Positions 9,294 to 18,333 of a stretch of 45,738 nt of DNA are shown here, one piece after another (position 1 is the stretch's first letter; each line of letters opens with the position of its first letter). Position numbers and translations under genes: made by a program. The notes beneath the pieces were generated by a model. It searched no databases. It was given only the letters and a program-made list of their open reading frames with translations, and was not told the DNA's origin. Source of the DNA: Anaerolinea sp. (GTDB taxonomy: Bacteria > Chloroflexota > Anaerolineae > Promineifilales > Promineifilaceae); contig JACSRF010000270.1 in the NCBI GenBank assembly GCA_014879875.1, forward strand, positions 1-45,738, given 5' to 3'.

Positions 9294-9458
9294 TTACGGT
9301 CTGATGATGAACGGCAGGTAAGGTTACTGACACCCGCAGCCAACGGTATCCAGTTGCTGTCAGGCGTCGTCACCCATCTACCAGTCGCCGTCAGGTCAAA
9401 GGTGACTTCCGCGGCGCGGGTGATAGCGATAAGATCATCGTCCTCACCGCGCCAGATG
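9294..9458 (-). pseudogene. Frame-broken remnant of the second subtilase C-terminus
   Basis: Past the protease's sense frame, other frames still encode recognisable family sequence. One phase gives TFDLTATGRWVTT and then PLAAG, matching the terminal NEW3-like repeats of the first subtilase. A third phase at 9294-9320 gives YLPFIIRP and then TAA, matching its tail. At least two indels and an internal deletion are needed to explain this. The current frame instead ends at 9391 in unrelated residues (RTMILSLSPAPRKSPLT). Either the gene is decaying at its 3' end or the assembly has errors here. Confidence 0.75.
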
Positions 9459-12400
9459 CCACCTGATCTTCCGAGACAGCTAAACCATTAACCGTATTAG
9501 TCACCGTCAGCGTCAGCGGCACTTCCACCAGTGGAGCCACCGGGTCGTTACTGCTGATGCACAACGTCGTCGTGTACACGCCTATCGCCAGGCCCGTGCT
9601 GTCGAAGGTCACATCCAGATCAATCGCGTCGCCGCCGGGCAGCGTACCACTGATCGGCGTCACCGTCACCCACGGAATGTCCACCGGCGCACTGCAGGTT
9701 GTCGGCGCCGCGCTTACATACTCCACGCTGTCTATACCGATGTAGTTGGAGTTTGAGCCAGACGGACCCCCATTGGTCACGAAGTAACGGAAAGCAAAGC
9801 GCCCGGTTGTTCCGTTCGGAATACCGCTCAGGGTCACGCTGAACTGCGTCCACACCTCAGGATAACCACCGGACACCAACGACGGGTTCACCGAGACCAG
9901 TAAGGTCGTGAAGTCCCCCACATCTGTAGCCAGCGTGCCCACGTTGGTGCTCGCTCCCGCCGTGCTCAACCGCAGTTCCAGCCGATCCGGCCAGCTGCTG
10001 CCCGTCGTTGTGCGTGTCCAGAAGCTGAAGGTGTCGCCATCATACAGCGTCAGTTCCGGAGTTAACAGCCAGTTGCTGATGGTGCCGACCCCGGCCGTAT
10101 TGTTGAAGTTCGCGCCAATGTATGCCGTGGGGGCGCCCGCGTGCGACGGAAAGACTGTATTATTCCCCTGGAACCAGTTCGTCGTACCCAACGGGCTGCT
10201 GTTGTTCTGCGCAAACCAGCCCGGCAGATTGGTGATGTCATCAAAACCTTCGGTGAAATCACCCATCAGTGCATAGGCCACAGGTCCCGCCTCGGCAGCG
10301 GCACTCGCGCCCCGCTGCCCAGCGCTGCCCGCAGCCGCAGGCGCCAACTGTGGTCCAAAACCGGCCGCAGGCGGATCCCAGGTGTACGCATCCCATACCA
10401 GGTCGCTCTCGCCGGTGTTGCTGATGGTCAGCGTTTGCGTGACTTGCGTATCGGCTACCTGGGTGCTGCTCACCTCCGCCGGGTCAACGACAATGGTGGG
10501 CGGGGTGCCAGTAACAGTCAGTTCCACAGGGACAACCACCAGGTCCGTTCCATTGCCGGGGCCGGGATCGGGATCATTGCTGGTGATACACAGATTGCCA
10601 TTGTAAACGCCATCCGTCAGACCGTTAGAGTCGAGCGTCACCTGAACCGAGGTGGCAGCGCCAGGCGCGGTCGTTCCATTGGTTGGCGTCACGCTGGCCC
10701 ACGGAATGTCGCTGGGCGCATCACAAGGCGGCAGCACAGTGACATCAACCAGGCTCATATCATCGTAATAAATCACCGAAGCGTTATTGGCATACAGGTC
10801 CACTGTGCCAATGCGCACCGCGCCGTTGCCGCTCACCTGTCCACTCCAGGTACCGGAGTACAACAGTTGGTTGTTGTAATAGAAAGCGCCGGTATCAGCG
10901 CCCAGGTCAATTTCGAGCCGCAGTTCGACCCACTGGCCGCGGATCAGCGGCAAGGAACCACCAGAGACGCCGCCATCATTCACCACCTGGTTCGTACCGC
11001 CGTTGATCATCACCTGGACTGACCAGTTGAGGCCGGTACCGGCGTCGTTATAGGTGTTGAGCATGATGAAGTAGGATTGGCCGGTGAAGTCATTGGGCAC
11101 GTACTGCCAGGCTGTGTAGACCCACTGCCCACTGGTCTCGTTATACTCATGCACCAGGTCAGAAGCGCCGAGGATGGCCGCCGAATTGGGGGCGCTGCGC
11201 GCTTGGGCACTGCTAGTCAACGCGCCGGCTGTTGGATCATTGAACCAACCTTTCCAGCCACCCTGACCGTGCAGTTGGCTGCCGGTGGCGTAGCTGTCGA
11301 AGTCGTCGTCCCAATCCACGAGAACGGCCGCTTCTGTGCCATCCTCGAAGATGTCCCAGGTCAGGTCAGCCTCGCCATCATTGCCGATATCCAACGTATG
11401 CTGGGTTGTCGTGTTCACCGCCTGTGTACTCGACAGGCTCAATGGATCCACATCAATGTTCGGCGCTTGCCCGACCGTCAGGGTAACGGGCACTTCTACC
11501 AGAGGCGTATCTGGGTCGTTACTGGTAATGCAGAGCAGCGCCGTGTAGTCGCCAAGCGCCAGGCCAGTAGAGTCGAAACTGACGGTGACATTGCTGCTGC
11601 CGCCGGCGGCCGTCGTCCCACCTGTGGGCGAGGCGCTCAGCCACGGCACATCGGCCGGGCTGTCACAAGCCACATTCGCCATACCAAAGCCACGCACCAG
11701 CCAGTTACCGGCAAACTGTGCGCCAAACGAGTCAATAATGCCGAAAGTCGGCAGCGGCAACACCGGTGGGTCACCAGGCACTACGCCGAAACCGGCCCAC
11801 GAACGCATCTGGCTACCAGACGACTGGTCAATCACTGCCGGGAAGGTCCCGGGAGTGACGCCAGCAGTACGATTGACCACCGCAATAAGAATGTCACCAG
11901 GGCCATTGAATGTCACTGGCGCAGCCAGGGTATAGGTGGACCAGGTAACGCCATCAACCGCCTGTACAGCCTGATTGGTCAGCGAGGCGCGATGAACGGC
12001 GCCGTTGGCCGGATTGCCGTCAGCATCTTCGTAGAGGTAGATATCCACCAGTTCGCCCACGTTAATGCCACCCGTGCTCGCAGGATAGCCAAACATCACG
12101 TCCACCTGATCCAGGACGACAGGGAAGCTACCCGCACTGGGGCTGAAACGGTTGAGCCAGAGGAACTGCGATCCACCAACGCCAATGGCATTTTCACCCG
12201 AACCATCATCAACGGCCAGCACAATGGGCGCATCATCCGGCGCATCCGGTCCTGCGCCTGACAGTTCCAGGCGAATGGATAGAGGCGCTTCAACAATGCT
12301 CCAGGTCAATGGCGCCGTCCCGACGTTCCCGATGGTCAACGCCTGGGTCGTGGTGGTGTCGGGGGGTTGAGAAGCAGCCATGCTGGTTGGGCTGACATTG

Positions 12401-15378
12401 ATGTCCGGTTCCGTATCGGTTGGGATAACCACCACCGGGATGTTGGTATCGGAAGCCGGTACCGCTGCCGGCGGTTCACTGGTCACCAGTACGTCGTCAA
12501 TCCACCAGGTATGGGCGGACTCACCACCATAGCGGAATGCCAGACAAACGCTTTGACTATCATACGCGCTTAGATCAATGACTACTGGATCATCTCGCCA
12601 GGCGTCAGCGGGAATGTCAGACGTCTCCAGCAGTTCGACGAAGTCGCCATCAGCGGGATCACAGCTACCCGTCGAGATCCAGACACCGCTATAGCCATAG
12701 TCTGTAGTCGCCATCGCCGACACCAGAGAATCGCTCTCCCCTGAGTCGCCTTGCGATGTCGTCGCCGGGCGGGTGATGAACGGCAAGTAGACGTAGGACA
12801 TGGGCGTGGGTGGTTCGGGGAAGTGACCACGATCAACATAGCTCAGGGTGGAGCCGATCAGGTTAAGCGGTGGCGTTACCAACCAATCATCCTGATCGCC
12901 ATCAGCAGAGCCACCATACATACGGCGTGCAGAAGCTGGTGCGCTGTTGGATTGGTCTGTATCACGTACCCATGTGGACGTACCACTACCTTGCAACTTG
13001 TATACAGCCCAACCTGCAGGCGGGAAGGTCTCGTCTGTGAAAGCTTCAGTTAGCAGATCAACCATAGGCGCTGGGCCACTATCAGTTGGCCAGGTCGCGT
13101 CCGTCTCCAAGGTAATACTACCAAAGGCAAAGGTGTCCAGTGGCAAACCGGTCACATCAGCGGTGATCGTCAGAACCTGTTCTGCTCCAGGAGCGATGGT
13201 GAAGGTGCTGGGGGTAACCGTGACATTCATCCCCACCGGGCCGGAGAAGGTAGCGGTGTAGGTCGCCGAGGTAGACAGGACACTTTTAACGGTGCGCGTC
13301 CAGGTGCAGGTGTCAGAGCAGTTGTAGTTGACCACACTGGGTTGGTTCAACGTCTTGGGATCGCCGCCCAGGGCCGGGTTGGCCGCGGCATAGTTGGCGC
13401 CGGTCTCGTCGAACACCAAACCCACCGTGCTCGCGCCACCCAGAGCCAGCAAGCCGGAGCCTACGTCAAAGGGATCGGCCGGCGTGACGCCATTGTCTTT
13501 CAGCAGGCCGCCAACGGCCGTTGAAGCCATGGCCGATTTAATTTCTGCCGGGGACCAGGAGGGATGCAAGGCTACCATGAGCGCCGCCGCGCCCGCACCA
13601 TGCGGGGAGGACATGGAAGTGCCCTGGTAGAAGGCGTACTGTGCCGGGTCGCCACCGGAAGAGGCCACAGCCGCCAGAATATTCACGCCTGGCGCAATAT
13701 AGTCTGGCTTGAGGATTTCGTACTGACTGGGGCCGCGCGAGCTAAATCCGGCCACGATGTCTTCCCAATCGTTATTGACCATGTAGGATGTAGCCACGTT
13801 GACGCGCGCTGTCGCGGTGGGGTTGGCAACAACATAGTCGCGCAGGGCAATACCATCCTCTAAGTCTAGCATGAAGGCCGGGGGCGTACCGGTCAGGCCA
13901 CCCATGCTGATGGGCGGGCCACCCACGCTGTTGAAGACCACCACACCAACGGCGCCCGCATTGGACGCATTGGTCACTTTGACAGCAAATGTACAGCCAC
14001 CGCGCTGGATAAGCGCCAACGCGCCGTTGAAGAAACCAGCGGGGAAAGCGGTACAACCGGTGTTATTGGTGGCGTCATAACGGATCGGAGCAGTGATGTC
14101 GGCCAGGATAGATGTGAGTTCACCGGGCACGGCCGCCAGGCTTTGCAGCTCAGGGGGTGTGGTCGGGCCGGTCACATCCACGGTATTGGCAATGACGCGG
14201 TTAATGGTGCTGGCCGCCACGGCCGCATTCCAGGGGCCAGTCTTGGCGACGGTGCTGGGGCCAGGGCCAGCATTACCGGCGGAGGCGGAGACAAAGATAC
14301 CGGCGTTGCTGGCATCCAGGAAGGCAATGTCAACCGGGTCGTTCCAGGGGCTGTCGCTGCCGGAGATGGAGTAGTTGAGCACGTCCACCTGATCGGTGGC
14401 AATGGCCGAGTTCACGGCTGCCACGCTGGCTGTACCGGGGCAAGAAGGATTACAAACCTTGTAGGCCACAATGTTCGCCCGCGGAGCAACGCCCTGCAGG
14501 TCAATGTTGTAGGTAGTGGGGCCAATGTCGAAAGTCGCGGTGTGGACGTTGCCGCCGGAGGTGCTGGCGGTGTGGCTGCCGTGACCGTCGGTGTCCTCAG
14601 GACTGCCGCCCACCGGGTTCAGGCCATAGGCCGCAATGAGCTTGTCATTGCAGAAGCCGGCATTGGCAGCGCACCAGCCGAGGTAAGTGCCCGCGCCATA
14701 GGGATTGGTATGGACATACCCGTCACCATCCGTAGCCGCAAAGGAGGGGTGCTGCGAGTTGATGCCGGAGTCAATGACGCCAATGACGATGCCCTCGCCA
14801 CGAGTAGCTGTACCGGAGCCGGTGTCGCCACCCCAAATGGCGGGTGCGCCAATGTGCAGGGGGCCGACTTCGGTTTCCAGTTCGCGCAGGGTGTCGCCAT
14901 AAACAGCAGCAACGCCGGGCAACCCGGCAACAACGGCCGCTTCCTCATGGCTCATGGCGACGGCCATCCCGTTCAAAGCAGCAATATAGTCAAAGGCCAC
15001 TTCCACCGAACGTCCTAAGGTTTGTTCCATGGTGACCGTGAACTGGCTATGCTTTTGCGTGAGATAGTCCGTATAGGCCAAAGCCGCAGGAGCATTCGCA
15101 TCCAATTTACGCGCGCCGGTTGCCTGTGGGCTGGTCGCCTCTAATCCGGCAACACCACCGGTGTAGCTGGCCAGCGCCGGTTCCGTAAAGCGCACAATGT
15201 ACAAACCTGTTTCGCTAACGCCATACAGATTCGCTGCGTTCTGGCTCTCGGCGACAAGCCCGGCGCTGCTGGGAGCGCTGGTTTCCGCCGTTGCCGATAG
15301 AGTCGTAAGGGTGACAGCTATAAGCGCTAATAAAGTCACTGCTGTCAAAATCTTAAAAACTCGTGATTTCGTTTTCAT
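9391..15378 (-). CDS. Giant exported S8 subtilisin-like protease, second paralogue, altered C-terminus
   Basis: Exported serine protease of 1,995 residues. Signal peptide about 1-31; I9-like propeptide about 57-165; S8 core with D203 (GVIDSG), H266 (DGHGSH), N369 (SAGNAG) and S588 (QGTSMSSPHGAG); PA-like insert about 430-530. A choice-of-anchor-J-like domain about 775-965 is itself interrupted at about 854-893 by a segment containing PMSYVYLPFITRP. Three copies of the Ig/BACON-like scaffold follow, each split by a different cargo (a beta-sandwich segment, a LamG-like domain, a second anchor-J-like domain). The start ATG at 15378 has AAGGAAGG upstream. The last residues from about GAV onward are out of the family frame; the normal YLPFIIRP tail lies in another phase at 9294-9320. 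Only one ACGGCCGT site is present in 6 kb. Confidence 0.92.
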   Translation of the reverse strand: MKTKSRVFKILTAVTLLALIAVTLTTLSATAETSAPSSAGLVAESQNAANLYGVSETGLYIVRFTEPALASYTGGVAGLEATSPQATGARKLDANAPAALAYTDYLTQKHSQFTVTMEQTLGRSVEVAFDYIAALNGMAVAMSHEEAAVVAGLPGVAAVYGDTLRELETEVGPLHIGAPAIWGGDTGSGTATRGEGIVIGVIDSGINSQHPSFAATDGDGYVHTNPYGAGTYLGWCAANAGFCNDKLIAAYGLNPVGGSPEDTDGHGSHTASTSGGNVHTATFDIGPTTYNIDLQGVAPRANIVAYKVCNPSCPGTASVAAVNSAIATDQVDVLNYSISGSDSPWNDPVDIAFLDASNAGIFVSASAGNAGPGPSTVAKTGPWNAAVAASTINRVIANTVDVTGPTTPPELQSLAAVPGELTSILADITAPIRYDATNNTGCTAFPAGFFNGALALIQRGGCTFAVKVTNASNAGAVGVVVFNSVGGPPISMGGLTGTPPAFMLDLEDGIALRDYVVANPTATARVNVATSYMVNNDWEDIVAGFSSRGPSQYEILKPDYIAPGVNILAAVASSGGDPAQYAFYQGTSMSSPHGAGAAALMVALHPSWSPAEIKSAMASTAVGGLLKDNGVTPADPFDVGSGLLALGGASTVGLVFDETGANYAAANPALGGDPKTLNQPSVVNYNCSDTCTWTRTVKSVLSTSATYTATFSGPVGMNVTVTPSTFTIAPGAEQVLTITADVTGLPLDTFAFGSITLETDATWPTDSGPAPMVDLLTEAFTDETFPPAGWAVYKLQGSGTSTWVRDTDQSNSAPASARRMYGGSADGDQDDWLVTPPLNLIGSTLSYVDRGHFPEPPTPMSYVYLPFITRPATTSQGDSGESDSLVSAMATTDYGYSGVWISTGSCDPADGDFVELLETSDIPADAWRDDPVVIDLSAYDSQSVCLAFRYGGESAHTWWIDDVLVTSEPPAAVPASDTNIPVVVIPTDTEPDINVSPTSMAASQPPDTTTTQALTIGNVGTAPLTWSIVEAPLSIRLELSGAGPDAPDDAPIVLAVDDGSGENAIGVGGSQFLWLNRFSPSAGSFPVVLDQVDVMFGYPASTGGINVGELVDIYLYEDADGNPANGAVHRASLTNQAVQAVDGVTWSTYTLAAPVTFNGPGDILIAVVNRTAGVTPGTFPAVIDQSSGSQMRSWAGFGVVPGDPPVLPLPTFGIIDSFGAQFAGNWLVRGFGMANVACDSPADVPWLSASPTGGTTAAGGSSNVTVSFDSTGLALGDYTALLCITSNDPDTPLVEVPVTLTVGQAPNIDVDPLSLSSTQAVNTTTQHTLDIGNDGEADLTWDIFEDGTEAAVLVDWDDDFDSYATGSQLHGQGGWKGWFNDPTAGALTSSAQARSAPNSAAILGASDLVHEYNETSGQWVYTAWQYVPNDFTGQSYFIMLNTYNDAGTGLNWSVQVMINGGTNQVVNDGGVSGGSLPLIRGQWVELRLEIDLGADTGAFYYNNQLLYSGTWSGQVSGNGAVRIGTVDLYANNASVIYYDDMSLVDVTVLPPCDAPSDIPWASVTPTNGTTAPGAATSVQVTLDSNGLTDGVYNGNLCITSNDPDPGPGNGTDLVVVPVELTVTGTPPTIVVDPAEVSSTQVADTQVTQTLTISNTGESDLVWDAYTWDPPAAGFGPQLAPAAAGSAGQRGASAAAEAGPVAYALMGDFTEGFDDITNLPGWFAQNNSSPLGTTNWFQGNNTVFPSHAGAPTAYIGANFNNTAGVGTISNWLLTPELTLYDGDTFSFWTRTTTGSSWPDRLELRLSTAGASTNVGTLATDVGDFTTLLVSVNPSLVSGGYPEVWTQFSVTLSGIPNGTTGRFAFRYFVTNGGPSGSNSNYIGIDSVEYVSAAPTTCSAPVDIPWVTVTPISGTLPGGDAIDLDVTFDSTGLAIGVYTTTLCISSNDPVAPLVEVPLTLTVTNTVNGLAVSEDQVASGAVRTMILSLSPAPRKSPLT
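12700..12819 (-). repeat. Tail-like segment inserted inside an anchor-J-like domain
   Basis: It encodes EPPTPMSYVYLPFITRP and a Ser/Thr-rich run, splitting the expected continuity between STLSYVDRGHFP and YGYSGVWISTG. The DNA closely resembles the 3' end of the first subtilase (compare 2338-2380). A gene-terminal tail has apparently been copied into an internal position, in frame. Confidence 0.65.
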
Positions 15379-16020
15379 TGATTTTTGCCTTCCTTAACAT
15401 GTTGGCTGACGTGACATTTTCATCAGGATGCTTATTTGAGTGACAGTTTGGGAACATGCCCAAAACTGGAATTGGCACGCAAGCCATTTACAGAAACAAG
15501 TTACCGATCTACTCTAATTTTCCCCTGTAAAAGCAATCATCTCATCTATTTTTCCTCCATAGAATATTTATTATGTTAATTTGAAAACGGAGCAGGTATT
15601 GAGCTACCAATCCCCATCAGTTTTTCACAAACTTAACTTGAGAAAATTCATCATCAACCAGATAAGACATAGACAGCAGATTTTATGCCAGCAGCAACTA
15701 CTAACGCTCTGGCGCGGTCAGGGGACCGGCCAAAACAAGGGTAGCAGACGCCACCGATATTCTTTTTGGCCGCTGTATTTTCGCATTTCTGCTGTATGGA
15801 ATTTCTGTGTCTGGAGAGTTAAATAGGATTGCATTTGCCTGCCTGATTGTCAAGTCGTGCCGGGTCGGAATAGGCGGTGAAACAGATGCAAGAAGTCAAG
15901 GTAAGGGTGTGCAGCAAAAACGATTGGGAATTCATAACGTCATTAAACACACCTCAATTTTATGAGCTTTCCCGGTCAGCGTCAAATCTGATCCCATATT
16001 GTCACCAAAGCGTCTTGCTT
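15379..16020. other. Gene-free divergent spacer, relatively AT-rich
   Basis: It lies between the minus-strand subtilase and the plus-strand lactate permease. No convincing CDS is seen: the short frames lack ribosome sites and recognisable content. A near-perfect inverted repeat (CAGTTTGGG 15444-15452, CCCAAAACTG 15459-15468) sits about 65-90 bp upstream of the subtilase start and could be an operator or leader hairpin. The remainder shows nothing I can name. Confidence 0.5.
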
Positions 16021-16031
16021 TTGTAAGTGAT

Positions 16032-16059
16032 TTTACCCGCCTCAATCTCATGCTATACT
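16032..16059 (+). promoter_or_regulatory. Extended -10 promoter of the lactate permease gene, likely leaderless
   Basis: TGCTATACT gives an extended -10 (TATACT at 16054-16059), with a weak TTTACC -35 at 16032-16037 and a 16-bp spacer. The predicted transcription start falls within about 2 nt of the ATG at 16068, and no Shine-Dalgarno is present. The same TGCTATACT-ATG layout recurs at 35471. Confidence 0.55.
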
Positions 16060-16067
16060 CATATGGT

Positions 16068-17621
16068 ATGTCTTTACCATCATTGACCATTCTCAACACT
16101 GTTTTGGCAGCCACGCCCATTTTAGTGGTGTTGTATTTCATGATTGGCCGCGATTGGGGGGGGAGTAAAGCGGGAATAGCGGGTTGGATAACGGCCGTTC
16201 TCGTCTCTTTCTTCATCTTTGGCGCCAACATCCCCCTGCTGCTCATCGCGGCCGGCCGTGCTGTTTTTCTGGCCTTGTTTGTCCTGTACATCATCTGGAT
16301 GGCTTTACTGCTGTACCATACGGTGAACGAAGCAGGCGTCATTCAAGCCATTGGGCGCGAAATGCCGAAGCTGGCGGGAACACAGTCTGCACAAGCGTTG
16401 CTGCTCGCCTGGGTTTTTGGTTCCTTCTTGCAAGGGGCCACCGGGTTTGGCGTGCCGGCGGCCGTTGTGGCGCCGCTGCTCGTTGGGCTGGGGTTTGCCG
16501 CCGACGTCGCTGTGGTGCTGGCGCTGCTCGGCCATGGTTGGGCAGTCACGTTTGGATCGCTGGGATCTTCCTTCATCTCGATGATCGCCACCACCGGACT
16601 GCCCGGCGCAACGTTAGCCAACGAGGCGGGCATCATGCTTGGCCTGTGTGGCGTGGCGACCGGGTTTGCCGTGTTGTGGCTGGCAGAAGGGATGAACGCC
16701 ATTCGCCAGCAGTGGTGGTTCGTGCTGCTGGTGGGTGTGGTGATGGGGGCGGTGCAGTGGGGGTTGGCTGTGGCGGGGTTGTGGACGTTGGCCGCTTTTG
16801 GCGGTGGCCTGGCGGGCTTGATCGTGGCTGTTTTTTATTTTACGGGCACGGCTAACGGCCGTTCCGCACAGCAAGACGGCTTCAATCGCAACCATCTGAT
16901 GTGGGCCTTTTTTCCTTATCTCATCCTCATTATCGTCGTTGTGGTGGGGCAGTTGGCGCTGCATGACGTGTTGGATGCGGTCATCATTGCGCCCAACTTT
17001 GGGGCGACAGCAACCAGCTTTGGTTGGACGATTGCCGCCGGCCCGGCTCGTTCCATAGACCTGTTTGGGCACGCCGGGGCGCTGCTGCTCTACACCAGTT
17101 TGCTCGTCTTTGCCTGGTACAAATGGCGTGGGCCGCTGGAAAAAATGAAGGGGGGAAAGGGTTATAACGGCCGTACCATCTGGCATAAAACCCTGAAAGG
17201 CTCCATCAAGCCCACCATTGGCGTCTATACCTTGGTGGCGATGGCTCTGACCATGCAGCACGCGGGCATGACCCAACTGCTGGCCGAGGCGCTCAGCGCC
17301 AACACCGGCCCCATTTTCCCACTGCTCAGCCCGTTCATCGGCGCGTTGGGCGCGTTCATGACTGGCAGCAACACCAACAGCAACGTCGTTTTCGGCCAAT
17401 TGCAGCAGCAAACGGCGCTTGCTCTGGGTTTGTCTGTGCCCTGGATTTTAGCGGTGCAAACGGCCGGTGGCGCCATTGGCTCGCTGTTTGCCCCGGCTAA
17501 GGTGATTGTGGGGTGCAGTACCGTCTCCGGCGCTGACGAAGGGCGCGTGCTCAAACTCGCCACGCTTTACGGACTAGGCATCGTGCTCCTGGTTGGCATT
17601 ATCGCCTGGATCATTACGTGA
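16068..17621 (+). CDS. lctP: L-lactate permease
   Basis: Polytopic inner-membrane protein of 517 residues of the lactate permease (LctP/LldP) family, which takes up lactate or glycolate by ion symport. Visible family features are a GATGFGVPAAVVAPLL block, GHGWAVTFGSLGSSF, and near the C-terminus GAFMTGSNTNSNVVFG and FAPAKVIVGCSTVSGADEG. About 12-14 hydrophobic helices are apparent. I chose the ATG at 16068 because the protein is hydrophobic from there and a promoter -10 lies only 8 nt upstream; a longer TTG-start frame at 15999 would include the promoter. No lactate oxidation genes are adjacent. The substrate is assigned from the family only. Confidence 0.92.
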   Translation: MSLPSLTILNTVLAATPILVVLYFMIGRDWGGSKAGIAGWITAVLVSFFIFGANIPLLLIAAGRAVFLALFVLYIIWMALLLYHTVNEAGVIQAIGREMPKLAGTQSAQALLLAWVFGSFLQGATGFGVPAAVVAPLLVGLGFAADVAVVLALLGHGWAVTFGSLGSSFISMIATTGLPGATLANEAGIMLGLCGVATGFAVLWLAEGMNAIRQQWWFVLLVGVVMGAVQWGLAVAGLWTLAAFGGGLAGLIVAVFYFTGTANGRSAQQDGFNRNHLMWAFFPYLILIIVVVVGQLALHDVLDAVIIAPNFGATATSFGWTIAAGPARSIDLFGHAGALLLYTSLLVFAWYKWRGPLEKMKGGKGYNGRTIWHKTLKGSIKPTIGVYTLVAMALTMQHAGMTQLLAEALSANTGPIFPLLSPFIGALGAFMTGSNTNSNVVFGQLQQQTALALGLSVPWILAVQTAGGAIGSLFAPAKVIVGCSTVSGADEGRVLKLATLYGLGIVLLVGIIAWIIT

Positions 17622-17655
17622 GTCGAGGCGTCGGACGTCGAAGCGTCGGACGCCA
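17622..17655. repeat. Short heptamer-like intergenic repeat (GTCGGAC/GTCGAAG)
   Basis: The 34-bp convergent gap between the permease and guanylate kinase is filled with GTCGGAC/GTCGAAG words at a 7-8 nt period. The same kind of filler appears at five other intergenic sites in this window. Confidence 0.6.
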
Positions 17656-18279
17656 TTATAAGACGACGGGAGTTTGGCCCACTTTGCACCGTTCCGCTTC
17701 CATGATGCACAAGATTTGCTCTACCGTCTTTTCTTGTGTGTTGTGCGCATTGACAACACAGTAATCAAATTCCCCAATGCGCTTCAATTCCTGGCGAGCG
17801 GTGGCTATCCGCAGCTGTAAATCCTCTGTCGTTTCTGAACGCCGTTCGCGCAGTCGCTGCACCATGGATTCTTCGGACTCAACCATCAAATAAATAAAAA
17901 TGGCATTGGGAACCAACTTGCGAATGGTGGCGGCCCCTTGTACGTCCACGCGCATCACCACGTCACGGCCACTGGCAAGGGCGTCGCGGATTTGCTGCTT
18001 GGGCACACCTTTGTAATCGTTGTAGACGATGGCGTATTCCAACAGTTCATTGGCTTCGATCATCCGCGCAAATTCATTGAAACTGAGGAAAAAATAGTCG
18101 CGCCCATGCATTTCACCGACGCGCGGCGGTCGTGTCGTTGCCGTAACGACAAAATAAAAAGCGTCTGGCGCGCGCTCAATAAGACCACGCGCGATTGTAT
18201 CTTTGCCAACGCCAGAAGGCCCAGAAATGACGAGCATCAATGGGTGATGGGGAATGTGGTAAGGGTCTTGTTCTGTCAC
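17656..18279 (-). CDS. gmk: Guanylate kinase
   Basis: Cytosolic kinase converting GMP and ATP to GDP and ADP in purine nucleotide synthesis; 207 residues. The P-loop is SGPSGVGKDT. The GMP-binding block TTRPPRVGEMHGRDYFF and the VDVQGA segment are present, as is the Arg-rich lid (RLRERRSE). I chose the GTG at 18277-18279 because GGAGG sits 6 nt upstream. A later ATG at 18237 would trim the N-terminus to MLVISGPSG, and a longer upstream frame carries no family sequence. It is divergent from the zinc-ribbon gene. Confidence 0.93.
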   Translation of the reverse strand: MTEQDPYHIPHHPLMLVISGPSGVGKDTIARGLIERAPDAFYFVVTATTRPPRVGEMHGRDYFFLSFNEFARMIEANELLEYAIVYNDYKGVPKQQIRDALASGRDVVMRVDVQGAATIRKLVPNAIFIYLMVESEESMVQRLRERRSETTEDLQLRIATARQELKRIGEFDYCVVNAHNTQEKTVEQILCIMEAERCKVGQTPVVL

Positions 18280-18280
18280 T

Positions 18281-18308
18281 TTGCGCCTCCGATGTCTGTG
18301 CGTATAAT
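18281..18308 (+). promoter_or_regulatory. Promoter of the FmdB-like gene
   Basis: TATAAT at 18303-18308 with a weak TTGCGC at 18281-18286 (16-bp spacer). AGGAG at 18322-18326 then leads to the ATG at 18334. It lies in the divergent gap with gmk. Confidence 0.5.
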
Positions 18309-18333
18309 GTCTGTTATAAATAGGAGTTTTATT

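Noticed and set aside
11077-12261. A 394-residue plus-strand frame over the second subtilase
   Set aside because: Antisense to scaffold repeats with clear domain structure on the minus strand; no supporting signals.
15581-15826. A possible 81-residue protein in the divergent spacer
   Set aside because: No Shine-Dalgarno, no recognisable motif, and Gln/Arg-rich composition. It could be real but nothing supports it.
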